Source of the DNA: Lachnospiraceae bacterium UBA3282
GTDB lineage: Bacteria; Bacillota; Clostridia; Lachnospirales; Lachnospiraceae
Assembly (NCBI GenBank): GCA_002361735.1
Contig: DETS01000050.1
Span: 1-18,946 of the forward strand
Direction: 5' to 3'
Length of the DNA stretch: 18,946 nucleotides
This document shows positions 1-7,594 of the stretch, one piece after another. Position numbers and translations under genes: made by a program. Position 1 is the stretch's first letter; every line of letters begins with the position of its first letter. Under the pieces are notes generated by a model. That model was given only the letters and a program-made list of their open reading frames with translations. It was not told where the DNA came from and did no database searches.

Positions 1-96
1 GGGCTCCTGCGGTGTCCCGGGCTGCTCGCCCCCAACAGGCTCCTGTGTCGTCCCGGGCTGCTCGCCCCCAACAGGCTCCTGTGTCGTCCCGGGCTG
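1..96 (-). repeat. 36-bp exact tandem repeat inside the secreted protein gene
   Basis: Positions 61-96 and 25-60 are identical 36-bp copies. A third copy (1-24) continues to the window edge with a small change (TGT to GCG, giving Pro in place of Thr). Each unit encodes 12 residues, so copy-number change by slippage keeps the frame. Confidence 0.9.
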
Positions 97-255
97 TTTA
101 TCCTCTCCGGTTTTTTCACCCACTTCGGGTGTTTCCGTCTGCGCCGTCAAGCCGGACTGTTCAATACCCGGCCCCGCCGCAAGGACTGTCATGCCGTTTC
201 CGCTCACCACAAGACTGAGCGCTAACAATGCTGCCAATACTCTTCTCTTTCTCAT
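1..255 (-). CDS. Secreted repeat protein, N-terminal part (3' end beyond window)
   Basis: An open frame of 85 codons runs off the left edge of the window. The ATG at 255-253 is preceded by AGGTGG (263-268) at a spacing of 7. The protein starts with a signal peptide: basic MRKRR, a hydrophobic stretch (about residues 6-18), then VLAA, so cleavage is expected near residue 26. A Gln/Glu/Thr/Pro/Gly-rich region follows, with a 12-residue unit QPGTTQEPVGGE in tandem (residues 54-65, 66-77, and a third cut by the edge). Such Pro/Thr/Glu stretches usually act as flexible spacers in wall or secreted proteins (family knowledge). The frame stays open upstream to an ATG at 321, which would add 22 hydrophilic residues before the signal peptide, but the ribosome binding site favours 255. 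It has its own promoter and is probably transcribed apart from the glycan operon. No function can be named from this fragment. Confidence 0.75.
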   Translation of the reverse strand, partial: MRKRRVLAALLALSLVVSGNGMTVLAAGPGIEQSGLTAQTETPEVGEKTGEDKQPGTTQEPVGGEQPGTTQEPVGGEQPGTPQEP

Positions 256-262
256 CGTTCTT

Positions 263-268
263 CCACCT
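263..268 (-). promoter_or_regulatory. Ribosome binding site AGGTGG
   Basis: AGGTGG lies 7 bases before the ATG at 255. It decides the start of the left-most gene against in-frame upstream ATGs at 276 and 321, which have poorer sites. Confidence 0.6.
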
Positions 269-319
269 TTTCCCATGCGTACATTAGCTGTTTCTGTCGT
301 ATTTTTCAGGTCTTTTGCC

Positions 320-363
320 ATGTCACCTGCACTGAGAGTTGCATAATATTTTATTATGTCACC
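320..363 (-). other. Leader with inverted repeat and repeated GGTGACAT
   Basis: Within the predicted leader of the left-most gene, CATAATA-3 nt-TATTATG (342-358) is a perfect 7-bp inverted repeat. The octamer GGTGACAT occurs at both 356-363 and 320-327. Further into the leader, CAGGT and ACCTG can pair across 13 bases. I could not match this leader to a riboswitch family that I know. It may be an RNA structure or an operator, or chance in AT-rich DNA. Confidence 0.3.
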
Positions 364-376
364 CTAGATGGTATTG

Positions 377-405
377 ATTATAACATCTGTAATTGTATTA
401 TGCAA
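377..405 (-). promoter_or_regulatory. Sigma-A type promoter of the left-most gene
   Basis: On the minus strand there is a -35 box TTGCAT (400-405), a 17-base spacer, and a perfect -10 box TATAAT (377-382). TG one base before the -10 makes it an extended -10. The predicted transcription start is near 370, giving a leader of about 115 bases before the ATG at 255. Confidence 0.75.
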
Positions 406-408
406 GAG

Positions 409-429
409 AAAAATACACAATATCTTGTG
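409..429 (-). terminator. Weak possible terminator after the glycan operon
   Basis: On the minus strand CACAA-GATA-TTGTG (416-429) can form a 5-bp hairpin followed by TA and five T (409-413). The stem is short and AT-rich, so termination would be inefficient. It is the only hairpin plus T-run I see between the stop codon at 507 and the next promoter. Confidence 0.2.
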
Positions 430-430
430 G

Positions 431-449
431 TTTTAAGAAATTCTTAAAA
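431..449. repeat. 19-bp near-perfect palindrome TTTTAAGAA-A-TTCTTAAAA
   Basis: The two 9-bp arms are perfect reverse complements around a single central base. It lies about 26 bases upstream of the -35 box of the left-most gene and 58 bases after the stop codon of the glucosaminidase gene. The loop is too short for a good hairpin, so a dimeric regulator site is conceivable. No T-run follows on the minus strand. Confidence 0.45.
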
Positions 450-473
450 ATTAACATTCACTCGTTATTTTAT

Positions 474-510
474 TTTATGTTTACTCTTTATGTTTACTCT
501 TTATGTTTAC
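474..510. repeat. 13-bp tandem repeat touching a stop codon
   Basis: The unit TTTATGTTTACTC occurs exactly at 474-486 and 487-499, with a partial third copy at 500-510. The third copy contains the TAA stop (507-509) of the large secreted glucosaminidase gene. On the minus strand the copies read as repeated TAAACATAAA directly after the coding region. Confidence 0.85.
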
Positions 511-3500
511 CACCACAGTTTCTTGGCGCCAATGCTGTAAGTAATGGTCTTTTCACCGCCATAATTTCCCAGTCCCTGAAGTGTCACTTTTGCCTTTCCT
601 TTTTTTGTGTGGTTTACATAACTTCCTTCCTTGATTTGATAGTCTTTTCCGTATTCCAACGGCTGCGCCGCACCGCTCACCGTCAGGGTCAGATCCTCCG
701 CGGTCAGGGTCACGGGTCTGCCGTCCTGATAGTCCTTTGCTGCCACTTTTACCTTCACTTTCGCAAGATCCGCCGCCACGATCCGACAGACCGCCGAGAT
801 TTCCGGCGCCGAACTGCCCGTGCCCGCATACGCGCCAAGCCCCTTTGCCGTCACGCGGATTTCCGCATCTTTTTGCGGGATATCCTCCTCTCCCACGCTT
901 TCCCCCGCCTTACGTTCCCGCTCCACGAGTGTGCCTTCCTCTAACACCAGCACCTTCTCGTCTTTTGCATAAGTATATTGCAGGTTTTTATCGTAGTCTC
1001 TGCCGGCCGCAAGCGCCGCGCCGCTCACATCCCTGATCGTGACCTTCGGCTTATAAGCGTTCTTCTTTTCCCGATAGACCACAGCCTTAAACGTCATGGT
1101 AACCTTTCCGGGCTTATCCATGCGGCCGTCCGTGATGGTAAAGCTGCCTTTCAGCGTCCCCTTAAAGCTTCCCTTTCCCTTTATGGTATAGGTGGGAAGT
1201 TTGTTTTCGGGTGTTTCCGCTGTCGTCACGGTGTTATTATTTTGATATTTTACCGTATAGTCCTTTCCCTGTACAAGCGCCTGCCCGCGGAAGTTCACGG
1301 TCATCACAGGCTTACTGCCGCCCTTCACATAAGGAGTCGTCATACCGCTAAGCCCCGTCAGGGAAAGTTCCGTCTCCTGTTCGTCCTGCGTGTGGTAGGA
1401 AAGTGTGATATCTCTCCCAAGCACCGCCTGATCGAGCGCATAGGGCAGGATTTTGTAGCTCTTTTTCAGCTGCCCGCTGTACGCATTGATTCCCTTGAAA
1501 ATGATCGCTGCCGTACCTGCCTTTACCGCGCCGCTTGCTGCCGCACCCGCATAAGACACCACATAGTCTCCGGTCCTGCCGCCGTCCTTACTTTCCACAA
1601 GCGTCTGATCTCCCAATGTCAGCACATAGCCGCTCTGCCGCACACTCTGTTCCGTTTCGGAGTACTCCTTGTTTTCCAGCCCTTCCACCTTTGCCTTGTT
1701 GATCGGTGTCCCTACGATTTTATAAGTCACGCTCTTACTGCCGGCATACGCGCTTTTCTCCGCCGCCGTGATGATCGCCTTCGCCGTTCCTATCTGCCCG
1801 TCGTTTTCGTAAGTCACCGTATAATCGCCCGTCTTACCGCCGTCCGTACTCTCGACGAGCGCCTCTTTTTTATATGTCACTTTCAAGGCGTCGGGGCGAA
1901 TGCCTCCCGTTTTCGCCATTTCCTCATTGCTGTAGATTTGATTTGCGATTTTGGCAACCGAAACTTTACTGAGCAATATCTTATTCGTGATCGTCTCGTA
2001 GACCGTAATCGTACCGCTGTACCCGCCCTTGCCCTCGATGACGACAGGATAGACGCCCGGCGTCCGATACGCGCCGTTTTCCGTCAGCGGATACGTCACC
2101 GTATAGTCTTTGTTCTTCGCGAGTTTTTTACCGTTTCGCCGCACCGTCGGCGCACTCTTGATCACTTTGTTTCCGTAAGCTACGGTGATATCCTCCGCCG
2201 TGATATCCGTGTCCGTCAGCGCCTTTGGCACGATGGCAAATGAAATCTGCTGCGTCCCCGTATAATTTCCCTTTCCCTTTACAACGATCGTGGGAACGGG
2301 CTTTCCCTCAAGATTCACTTTTTTATTGTTCTTATAGGAAACGGTATAATCAACACCTTCCCTGAGGGCCAGACACTCTTCATCCTGTTCTCCGATCAGC
2401 GCTCCGTCCGGTCTCACTGTACTGTCATAAACCTGCACTTTCGGCTTGATGGCGCTGCCCGTATAGGTCTGATCGCCTACGGGAAGCACATAAAAACCTT
2501 TGTTCCGTTCCACATAACAGGGATATACCGCAACCGCCTTACCGTACACCGCCGTAGTCTCATCGAAACGACTGCCCGTACCGTTTTCCCCCGTATACCA
2601 GCCAACGAATCGGCTGTCGGAGGGATTCCCGAGTAATTTCTGCATCTGCTCAAATACGTCTTTCGGCACCACACCGCCATAGCCGACGCTGACCGCACTG
2701 CCCAACGCCGTCTTGCCGTCCCGTTTCATAAACGTGACCGTGCAGTCCTCTACCAGCACACTGCACTGTGCCGTACACTTTCCCACAGTCGCTGTGATCA
2801 CCGTCCGTCCCGTTCCCACAGCAGTGATCCTGCCGTTTGCGACTGTCGCTATCCGTTCGTCGCCGCTTTTCCAAGAAATGCTCCTGTCGTCCGTCGTATC
2901 CTGCGGCTGATACGTCACATACAGTCCCGCACTCTGCCCGACAAAAAGCGTGACATTCTCCTTATCCAGTGCAATACTCTCCAGCGGAATCTTCGGCTCC
3001 TCCGTTCCGCCGTTCTCATTCGGCATATTATTGAATATCGGTATTTTGAATACAAATGCGCTGTTTAGTGATCCCGCGCTCGTATAGATTTTCTTCGTGC
3101 TGGCGGACTCACTGCGCGGCGCCTGAATATTCTGCATATACTGGTGTTCATAGACGCCGTAAGGGCTGTTTTTATCTACATTAAACTTTTCCAGATAAAT
3201 GGTGTCCTGATATTTGAGGATATAGTTTTTGCCGATGGTACCCGCGCCGCCGTCCAGCGATTTATAGCGGGTATTCCATCCCTGATTTTTTGCGTAGGTC
3301 AGCCCCTTCACGATCTTTTCCGTCGTGGACGCGCCGTTTACGCCGACATTGAAAAAATTATAATATCCCTCATACCCCGGATAGGTTCCCGAGATCAACC
3401 CCGACGTTCCCTGCCCCTGCTCCTGATACACACGCGCCGCCAAATGCGTCGGGCTGAGTTTCCTGCTCTTACCGATCTCAAAAAAGGCCTGCGCGTAAGT

Positions 3501-4814
3501 GCGTCCCGCAGCATCATCCGCCAGTTTTCCCTTCATGAAAGTGCCGTTCAAAAAACCCTGCACCGCCTCCGCCGTATGGTATGAGCTGTTAAACGTCAAC
3601 TGCTCAAATTGGAAGACATAGGTTTCCGTCAGGAAATTGCGGGGATCCATATGATATGCCACCGCAGGCTTCGTCGCGTAATTCCAGCCGCTCTCGCTGG
3701 GACAGGGATCGCCGACCCAGCCTTTTTGCGTGTTTTCCGTGGTTTTCTGGATCAGACTCTTTGCTCCCATCTCTTTCGTTACGGAGGTATCAAAATCAAG
3801 CCCCGTCTTCATGGGCACAAACGTCCAGTTCGGATGGGCGTTTTTCAGACTCCGGAGAGCAGCCTGATAAGACTCCGGAAAGGCGCTGATATCCGAGGTA
3901 TTCACCGCATAGGTCATCATGGAATAACTGCGCATTCCATATGCCGTATTCTCGTAACTCTCCTCACCCGACTGCAGGATCGGAAGCAGATATTCCTCCT
4001 CCCAGGCAAGCCAGTCCTCGTCAGAATAAGCCAGATAATAGCTCTGGACATACCCGGATCCCTCCGCGCCGTTTAACAGATACTGTGCCTGATACCAGAC
4101 GTCGTCCTCCGTAATTGTCACACCCTGTATGTATAGGGTCTGCCCAATCTCCAGCGGCGCCGCCGTCCCGCTGTCCGCCTCCGCTTCCCTGCGGGCATCG
4201 TAACGGTCCGCATGGTAAAGCAGTGCCATCAGCGGCTTATCCGAAGCCAGCGCTGCGAACGCTTCCTGCGCCTCCTGTATCATCGCTTCCCGTTCCGCAT
4301 CCAGGTCATTTTCCGAAACGGAAGACAGGTCATTCTCCGAAACCGCGGATAAGTCGTTTTCCGAAACCGAATCCATATCATTTCCGGAAACCTGCTCCCC
4401 GCCCTCTGCAGGCGGATTTTCTCCTTCTCCTGTCGGCGGCTCCTGTCCTTCCTCTCCGGGCGGTGTCTCCGGCGGCTCCTGTCCTTCCTCTCCGGGCGGT
4501 GTCTCCGGCTCCTGTCCTTCCTCTACAGGCGGTGTCTCCGGCTCCTGTCCCTCCTCTGTCGGCGGCGTATCCTCCCCCTCTGTGGGCGGCTCCGTCGGCA
4601 TTTCCTCTGTCGGCGGCATATCGTTCTCCGACACTACAGTTAAGTCGTTCTCCGAAATGCTCTCCTGCCCGCTCTCAGATGCCCGCACCATAAGCGGCGC
4701 GTCACCCGCAACAAGCACCAGGCTAAGCAAAACGGCAAGCGCCCTGACAATCCTTCCTTTTCGACCCGGTCGAGCCAAAAGCCCCTTTTGTTTCACACTG
4801 TTTCTTCCTGTCAT
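507..4814 (-). CDS. Secreted multidomain glucosaminidase with Ig-like and SENDL repeats
   Basis: A 1435-residue protein predicted to cut cell-wall glycan outside the cell. A signal peptide with a long basic start ends at VRA (residue 45). SENDL repeats (54-66) and a Pro/Glu/Thr-rich tandem region (67-140) follow, then four more SENDL-type copies (142-171), an SH3-like stretch (about 222-262), and an N-acetylglucosaminidase domain (about 310-570). That domain carries HPNWTF, NFLTE and RVYQEQGQG; E465 is the likely catalytic acid. Next come a Big_2-like Ig domain (610-689), an InlB-type segment (690-770, with FVGWYTGENG) and about seven 80-120-residue repeats with 'DYTVSYKNN' and 'KGKGNYTGT' motifs, probably beta-rich. 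No LPXTG motif or C-terminal membrane helix is present. The ATG directly abuts the TAG of the GT-C gene (GGAGAG site), so translation is probably coupled. I am sure of the secreted autolysin class, less sure of each repeat family. Confidence 0.88.
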   Translation of the reverse strand: MTGRNSVKQKGLLARPGRKGRIVRALAVLLSLVLVAGDAPLMVRASESGQESISENDLTVVSENDMPPTEEMPTEPPTEGEDTPPTEEGQEPETPPVEEGQEPETPPGEEGQEPPETPPGEEGQEPPTGEGENPPAEGGEQVSGNDMDSVSENDLSAVSENDLSSVSENDLDAEREAMIQEAQEAFAALASDKPLMALLYHADRYDARREAEADSGTAAPLEIGQTLYIQGVTITEDDVWYQAQYLLNGAEGSGYVQSYYLAYSDEDWLAWEEEYLLPILQSGEESYENTAYGMRSYSMMTYAVNTSDISAFPESYQAALRSLKNAHPNWTFVPMKTGLDFDTSVTKEMGAKSLIQKTTENTQKGWVGDPCPSESGWNYATKPAVAYHMDPRNFLTETYVFQFEQLTFNSSYHTAEAVQGFLNGTFMKGKLADDAAGRTYAQAFFEIGKSRKLSPTHLAARVYQEQGQGTSGLISGTYPGYEGYYNFFNVGVNGASTTEKIVKGLTYAKNQGWNTRYKSLDGGAGTIGKNYILKYQDTIYLEKFNVDKNSPYGVYEHQYMQNIQAPRSESASTKKIYTSAGSLNSAFVFKIPIFNNMPNENGGTEEPKIPLESIALDKENVTLFVGQSAGLYVTYQPQDTTDDRSISWKSGDERIATVANGRITAVGTGRTVITATVGKCTAQCSVLVEDCTVTFMKRDGKTALGSAVSVGYGGVVPKDVFEQMQKLLGNPSDSRFVGWYTGENGTGSRFDETTAVYGKAVAVYPCYVERNKGFYVLPVGDQTYTGSAIKPKVQVYDSTVRPDGALIGEQDEECLALREGVDYTVSYKNNKKVNLEGKPVPTIVVKGKGNYTGTQQISFAIVPKALTDTDITAEDITVAYGNKVIKSAPTVRRNGKKLAKNKDYTVTYPLTENGAYRTPGVYPVVIEGKGGYSGTITVYETITNKILLSKVSVAKIANQIYSNEEMAKTGGIRPDALKVTYKKEALVESTDGGKTGDYTVTYENDGQIGTAKAIITAAEKSAYAGSKSVTYKIVGTPINKAKVEGLENKEYSETEQSVRQSGYVLTLGDQTLVESKDGGRTGDYVVSYAGAAASGAVKAGTAAIIFKGINAYSGQLKKSYKILPYALDQAVLGRDITLSYHTQDEQETELSLTGLSGMTTPYVKGGSKPVMTVNFRGQALVQGKDYTVKYQNNNTVTTAETPENKLPTYTIKGKGSFKGTLKGSFTITDGRMDKPGKVTMTFKAVVYREKKNAYKPKVTIRDVSGAALAAGRDYDKNLQYTYAKDEKVLVLEEGTLVERERKAGESVGEEDIPQKDAEIRVTAKGLGAYAGTGSSAPEISAVCRIVAADLAKVKVKVAAKDYQDGRPVTLTAEDLTLTVSGAAQPLEYGKDYQIKEGSYVNHTKKGKAKVTLQGLGNYGGEKTITYSIGAKKLWW
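4302..4391 (-). repeat. VSENDL repeats, C-terminal cluster (24-bp units)
   Basis: Residues 142-171 read as four units of about eight residues: VSGNDM, then VSENDL three times, with two-residue spacers DS, SA and SS. Two further copies (SISENDL, VSENDM) lie on the other side of the Pro-rich region at 4617-4655. The DNA units share TCATT(T/C)TCCGAAAC on the plus strand but have drifted. Confidence 0.85.
4435..4569 (-). repeat. Pro/Glu-rich tandem repeat, 36/33-bp units
   Basis: Positions 4435-4470 and 4471-4506 are identical 36-bp copies. A 33-bp variant (4507-4539) and a diverged copy (about 4540-4569) follow. The units encode GEEGQEPPETPP and EEGQEPETPP. Exact identity of two copies points to recent duplication. 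Length change keeps the reading frame. Confidence 0.88.
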
Positions 4815-6782
4815 CTATCTCTCCATTAAATACTGACTGTTGCCAAACTCCGTTATTTTTTGATACGGCTTTATCTCCTCCGGCAGTTCCTCCGGAATCG
4901 TGCCGAACCAAATAATACAGTCCGGCGTAAAACTCTCGTCCGCATAACGCGCAGATTCATTTTCCACCAGAATATGCTCCAGGCGACACCCTCTCAACAT
5001 CGCCCAAAAAGGATACTCGAAATCATCCGCCTTTTTCAGATATAAGCCGACCGTCTGATAACCCTGCGCCTTAATCTCATCCGCAAGCGGCGGATAGACC
5101 GCCATCTCCTCCCATCTGACGGCAAAATAACTATAGGGTCTGGTGCGGGCAGGCCCCCTGCAAATCTCATAATGATAACGCGTAAGATTCACTGCTTCCA
5201 CGAGGCACAAAAGACTCACAATGCCCAAAATGCAAAAGCGCAGCGCCCCACCGCACTTCTCTGTTCCCCGCTGCAGGCAAAATGCGATCGCCGGACATAA
5301 AAGAGCCAGATAGGCAATCATATATCTGCTCACAAAAGGCTCCCAGCGAAGTATGGTACAAAAGATCAAAAAGGAAAGTGTCGCCGTCCAAAAATAGCCT
5401 TTCCCGCCGCGCTCACGCTGTGTCCCTTTGTTTCGTTTTATCCTTTGAAAAACCGCCCGTGCGAGCATCCAAAAAGCACATATGAGAAACAGCCACATCA
5501 CCGTGGGATTGATTGCTGTATCGCAGCCATAAGTACCCGCTTCATGCAGAACATACTCTCTGCCTGCTTCCGAAATGGACACAGCGTTCAGCTCAACCCC
5601 CAGAAGCGCCGCTGCCCGCACCGCAATCTCTCTGAAAATAAGATGTCCGTTCCGAACAAACGGCGTCGGCAGATTAAACGAAAGATTCTTCAAAAGATTT
5701 ACAAACAGATAGGACGGCTGCAGGGTTCCGACCAATTGTGCCGCTCCGGCAGACTTACTCGCATAGGAGCCGAACGTTTGAAAATTCCGCAGGATCTCCG
5801 GCAGCATCGGGAGCGCCACACACGGAAGCGCGCACAGGCACAGATAAATCAGTTCTTTAAAATCATCCTTCCTGCGAATGCACAAAATGAGGAGCCACAG
5901 GGCAAAGACCACCATTCCTACACAGACTGAGGGTTTTGCCAAATACCCCCAAGCCACGCACAGCCCCATGATACACACTCTTATCACCGTTATCTTGTCA
6001 AACCGTATGTGTACCGTTTCCGCCACATCCGTGTAATCAAGCAGCCGATAGACAAAAAACACCAGCCATATTGCCGCGAAATGATCAACCTGCGTTGTCA
6101 GAGACTCCGCATACGCAATCGGCATGGTCATAAAAAGAAGCATTGCCGGAAAACAAAACCGCCTGTCGCAGGAGAGCTTCCGCGCAATTCCTCCCACAAA
6201 GACCGCGCAGGTAAGATAAGATGCCGCCTGCAGGAGATTGAAAAACAGATCGTGACGCCTGCAGAGAAGATACACATGGAGATTGACAAATTCTGCCAAA
6301 ACGGGACTCGCAATCTGTCTGATCGAATTTGTCGCATAATGCTCTACGGAACGGTTTTGCGCCCAGTAGGCTATCCTGGGCAGATGGTAGGTCATGGAAT
6401 CCCAGTTATGCGGCGTCGTAAAAAGCGACAGTGCCAAAACAACCGTCCCAAGCAGGATCAGAATGCCGTACCAGGGAGCTTTCTTTACTGCCGCAATACA
6501 AACTGTCCTTCCTTTGTTCCACACATCCCGCGCCGAAACTCCCAACTGCCTCCACTGTCCCCAAAAAAGCAAAATAAGGAGGATATCCAACCCTCCCCAA
6601 GCCGCCAAAAGAAAGCGAAACCGCAGTGCATGACAGACAGACAGCAACTCTGTCAAGGAAAAAAGAAAAAGCTGCCATAAACAGCAGGCCTCCATATAGG
6701 AACCCAACACTGTATCTTTTATCTGTTTTCTCTTTTTATAGATACAGATATTGCCAAATAAAACCGCAAGCGCCAACAGCAT
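4815..6782 (-). CDS. GT-C fold membrane glycosyltransferase
   Basis: A 655-residue polytopic protein with about a dozen hydrophobic segments and a soluble C-terminal part (about 560-655). After the third or fourth helix comes HNWDSMTYHLPRIAYW (about 125-140), with D128, followed by TNSIRQ near 151-156. An acidic residue in the first large outer loop, with a nearby pattern of this type, is typical of GT-C enzymes (ArnT/PMT/GT39-like). These use polyprenyl-phosphate-linked sugars outside the membrane. I infer addition of a sugar to a surface glycan or transfer to a protein. The start has an AGGA site 8 bases upstream. The stop TAG directly abuts the ATG of the secreted glucosaminidase gene. Exact donor and acceptor cannot be read from sequence. 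Confidence 0.8.
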   Translation of the reverse strand: MLLALAVLFGNICIYKKRKQIKDTVLGSYMEACCLWQLFLFSLTELLSVCHALRFRFLLAAWGGLDILLILLFWGQWRQLGVSARDVWNKGRTVCIAAVKKAPWYGILILLGTVVLALSLFTTPHNWDSMTYHLPRIAYWAQNRSVEHYATNSIRQIASPVLAEFVNLHVYLLCRRHDLFFNLLQAASYLTCAVFVGGIARKLSCDRRFCFPAMLLFMTMPIAYAESLTTQVDHFAAIWLVFFVYRLLDYTDVAETVHIRFDKITVIRVCIMGLCVAWGYLAKPSVCVGMVVFALWLLILCIRRKDDFKELIYLCLCALPCVALPMLPEILRNFQTFGSYASKSAGAAQLVGTLQPSYLFVNLLKNLSFNLPTPFVRNGHLIFREIAVRAAALLGVELNAVSISEAGREYVLHEAGTYGCDTAINPTVMWLFLICAFWMLARAVFQRIKRNKGTQRERGGKGYFWTATLSFLIFCTILRWEPFVSRYMIAYLALLCPAIAFCLQRGTEKCGGALRFCILGIVSLLCLVEAVNLTRYHYEICRGPARTRPYSYFAVRWEEMAVYPPLADEIKAQGYQTVGLYLKKADDFEYPFWAMLRGCRLEHILVENESARYADESFTPDCIIWFGTIPEELPEEIKPYQKITEFGNSQYLMER

Positions 6783-6801
6783 TCCGTCTTTCCTCTCTGA
6801 C

Positions 6802-6817
6802 TATCATCCGCATGATA
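6802..6817 (-). other. Small hairpin before the GT-C gene
   Basis: TATCAT-GCGG-ATGATA on the minus strand is a perfect 6-bp inverted repeat with a four-base loop. It lies in the 41-base gap between the signal peptidase stop and the GT-C start. No T-run follows, so it is not an intrinsic terminator; it could affect translation or RNA stability. Confidence 0.35.
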
Positions 6818-6823
6818 AGTGCC

Positions 6824-7312
6824 TCATTTTTCATAAATCTTTCCCAATATAGTTTCCGCCCTGACAGCGCCGACTTCCCGGTGACGGCTGTCTTTGCTTT
6901 CCTCTATGTTATCGCCGATCACAAAATACTGTTCCCCGTCCAACAGCATGGGCTGCTCAATCGTCCCTGCATAGGAAAACAGGCGCTCTGCGGAAAAGAC
7001 ATCGCTTACGCTGTCATTGACATAAAGGATGCCCTCCCTGATCTGCACCACATCGCCCGGACAGGCCGCGACCCGCTTGGTAAGCACGGCGGACAGTCCT
7101 TCGCACCGAAATACGATGACATCCCCATAGGTAAATTCATCCGCCCGCCTGTCCATCACTGCAAGCTGCAGGTCGTGAAAAGCGGGGCTCATAGAGTCTC
7201 CTCGTATCAGTAAAAGCTGAAACCAATTCTGCGAAATATAAAAGGCAAACAATGCCACGCCCAAAACAATGAACACAGCGCCATACTTTTTCCCTTTATT
7301 TATCAACCACAA
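6824..7312 (-). CDS. lepB: Type I signal peptidase (family S26)
   Basis: A 162-residue membrane-anchored serine protease that removes signal peptides on the outer face of the membrane. One N-terminal helix (about 11-29) is followed by the box B motif RGDSMSP with catalytic Ser40, the box D motif TKRVAACPGD with general-base Lys79, and the box E region FVIGDN...SKDSR (about 130-143). All signature residues are present and the length fits Gram-positive enzymes. The start at 7312 is TTG, overlapping the upstream small membrane protein gene by 17 bases. No strong ribosome binding site is visible, so the exact start is uncertain (TTG 7306 is an alternative) and translation probably depends on coupling. 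Its place in a glycan operon, two genes before a large secreted protein, suggests a dedicated client, but this is inference. Confidence 0.92.
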   Translation of the reverse strand: MWLINKGKKYGAVFIVLGVALFAFYISQNWFQLLLIRGDSMSPAFHDLQLAVMDRRADEFTYGDVIVFRCEGLSAVLTKRVAACPGDVVQIREGILYVNDSVSDVFSAERLFSYAGTIEQPMLLDGEQYFVIGDNIEESKDSRHREVGAVRAETILGKIYEK

Positions 7313-7559
7313 TCTCGTCCGACTCCACTTCTTTATTCCTGTTCTCGTCGATGCCCAGCTTATCGTTGATTTTCTTTTTTGCCCGCCTGAAATAGATGCC
7401 GACCGCCGCGCCGATCGCCACGATCACACCTGCCACCGCCTGGATGACATATGTCATCACGGAAGGATCGATGTACGCCTCAACATCCCTGCCAAACAAT
7501 AACATACTCACGCCTCCGGTAAATCCTGCCAGTGCAAACAATTGAATAAACTTTTTCAT
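7296..7559 (-). CDS. Small two-helix membrane protein, 'YIDPS' type
   Basis: 87 residues from the ATG at 7559, chosen because AAGGAG (7567-7572) sits 7 bases upstream. An ATG-like extension to 7583 lacks such a site. The first hydrophobic segment (about 4-22) resembles a signal anchor. Then come the motif AYIDPSVMTYVIQ, a second hydrophobic segment AVAGVIVAIGAAVGIYF (about 41-57), a basic RRAKKK stop-transfer and an acidic tail. I have the impression that similar short proteins with YIDPS/YIDPG motifs are common in Clostridia near glycan genes, but I know no function. It lies between the ABC flippase and the signal peptidase, overlapping the latter by 17 bases, so a partner or accessory role in export is possible. 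Confidence 0.8.
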   Translation of the reverse strand: MKKFIQLFALAGFTGGVSMLLFGRDVEAYIDPSVMTYVIQAVAGVIVAIGAAVGIYFRRAKKKINDKLGIDENRNKEVESDEIVVDK

Positions 7560-7594
7560 TTTCTTTCTCCTTTCGTTGTCCAATTCTATTTATC

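Noticed and set aside
1..96. Regular repeats that might suggest a CRISPR array.
   Set aside because: The copies are directly adjacent with no variable spacers, and they translate into a repeated peptide.
256..370. A c-di-GMP or other known riboswitch in the leader of the left-most gene.
   Set aside because: The conserved core sequences that I know for such classes are not present.
431..449. Palindrome as the operon terminator.
   Set aside because: It is AT-only in most of the stem, its arms meet around one base, and no T-run follows on the minus strand.
978..2243. A 421-codon open frame on the plus strand.
   Set aside because: It is antisense to the repeat part of the secreted glucosaminidase, has no recognisable domain, is rich in Arg/His/Leu as shadow frames are, and no ribosome site was evident.
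4115..4693. A Pro/Ser/Ala-rich open frame on the plus strand.
   Set aside because: It is the antisense image of the Pro/Glu tandem repeats; the low complexity explains the lack of stops.
507..4814. A sortase-anchored surface protein.
   Set aside because: The C-terminus lacks LPXTG, a hydrophobic segment and a basic tail.
6009..6680. A 223-codon basic open frame on the plus strand, with other plus-strand frames across 9452-10252, 11059-11678 and 15289-16071.
   Set aside because: All lie opposite well-supported minus-strand genes and show no family motifs.
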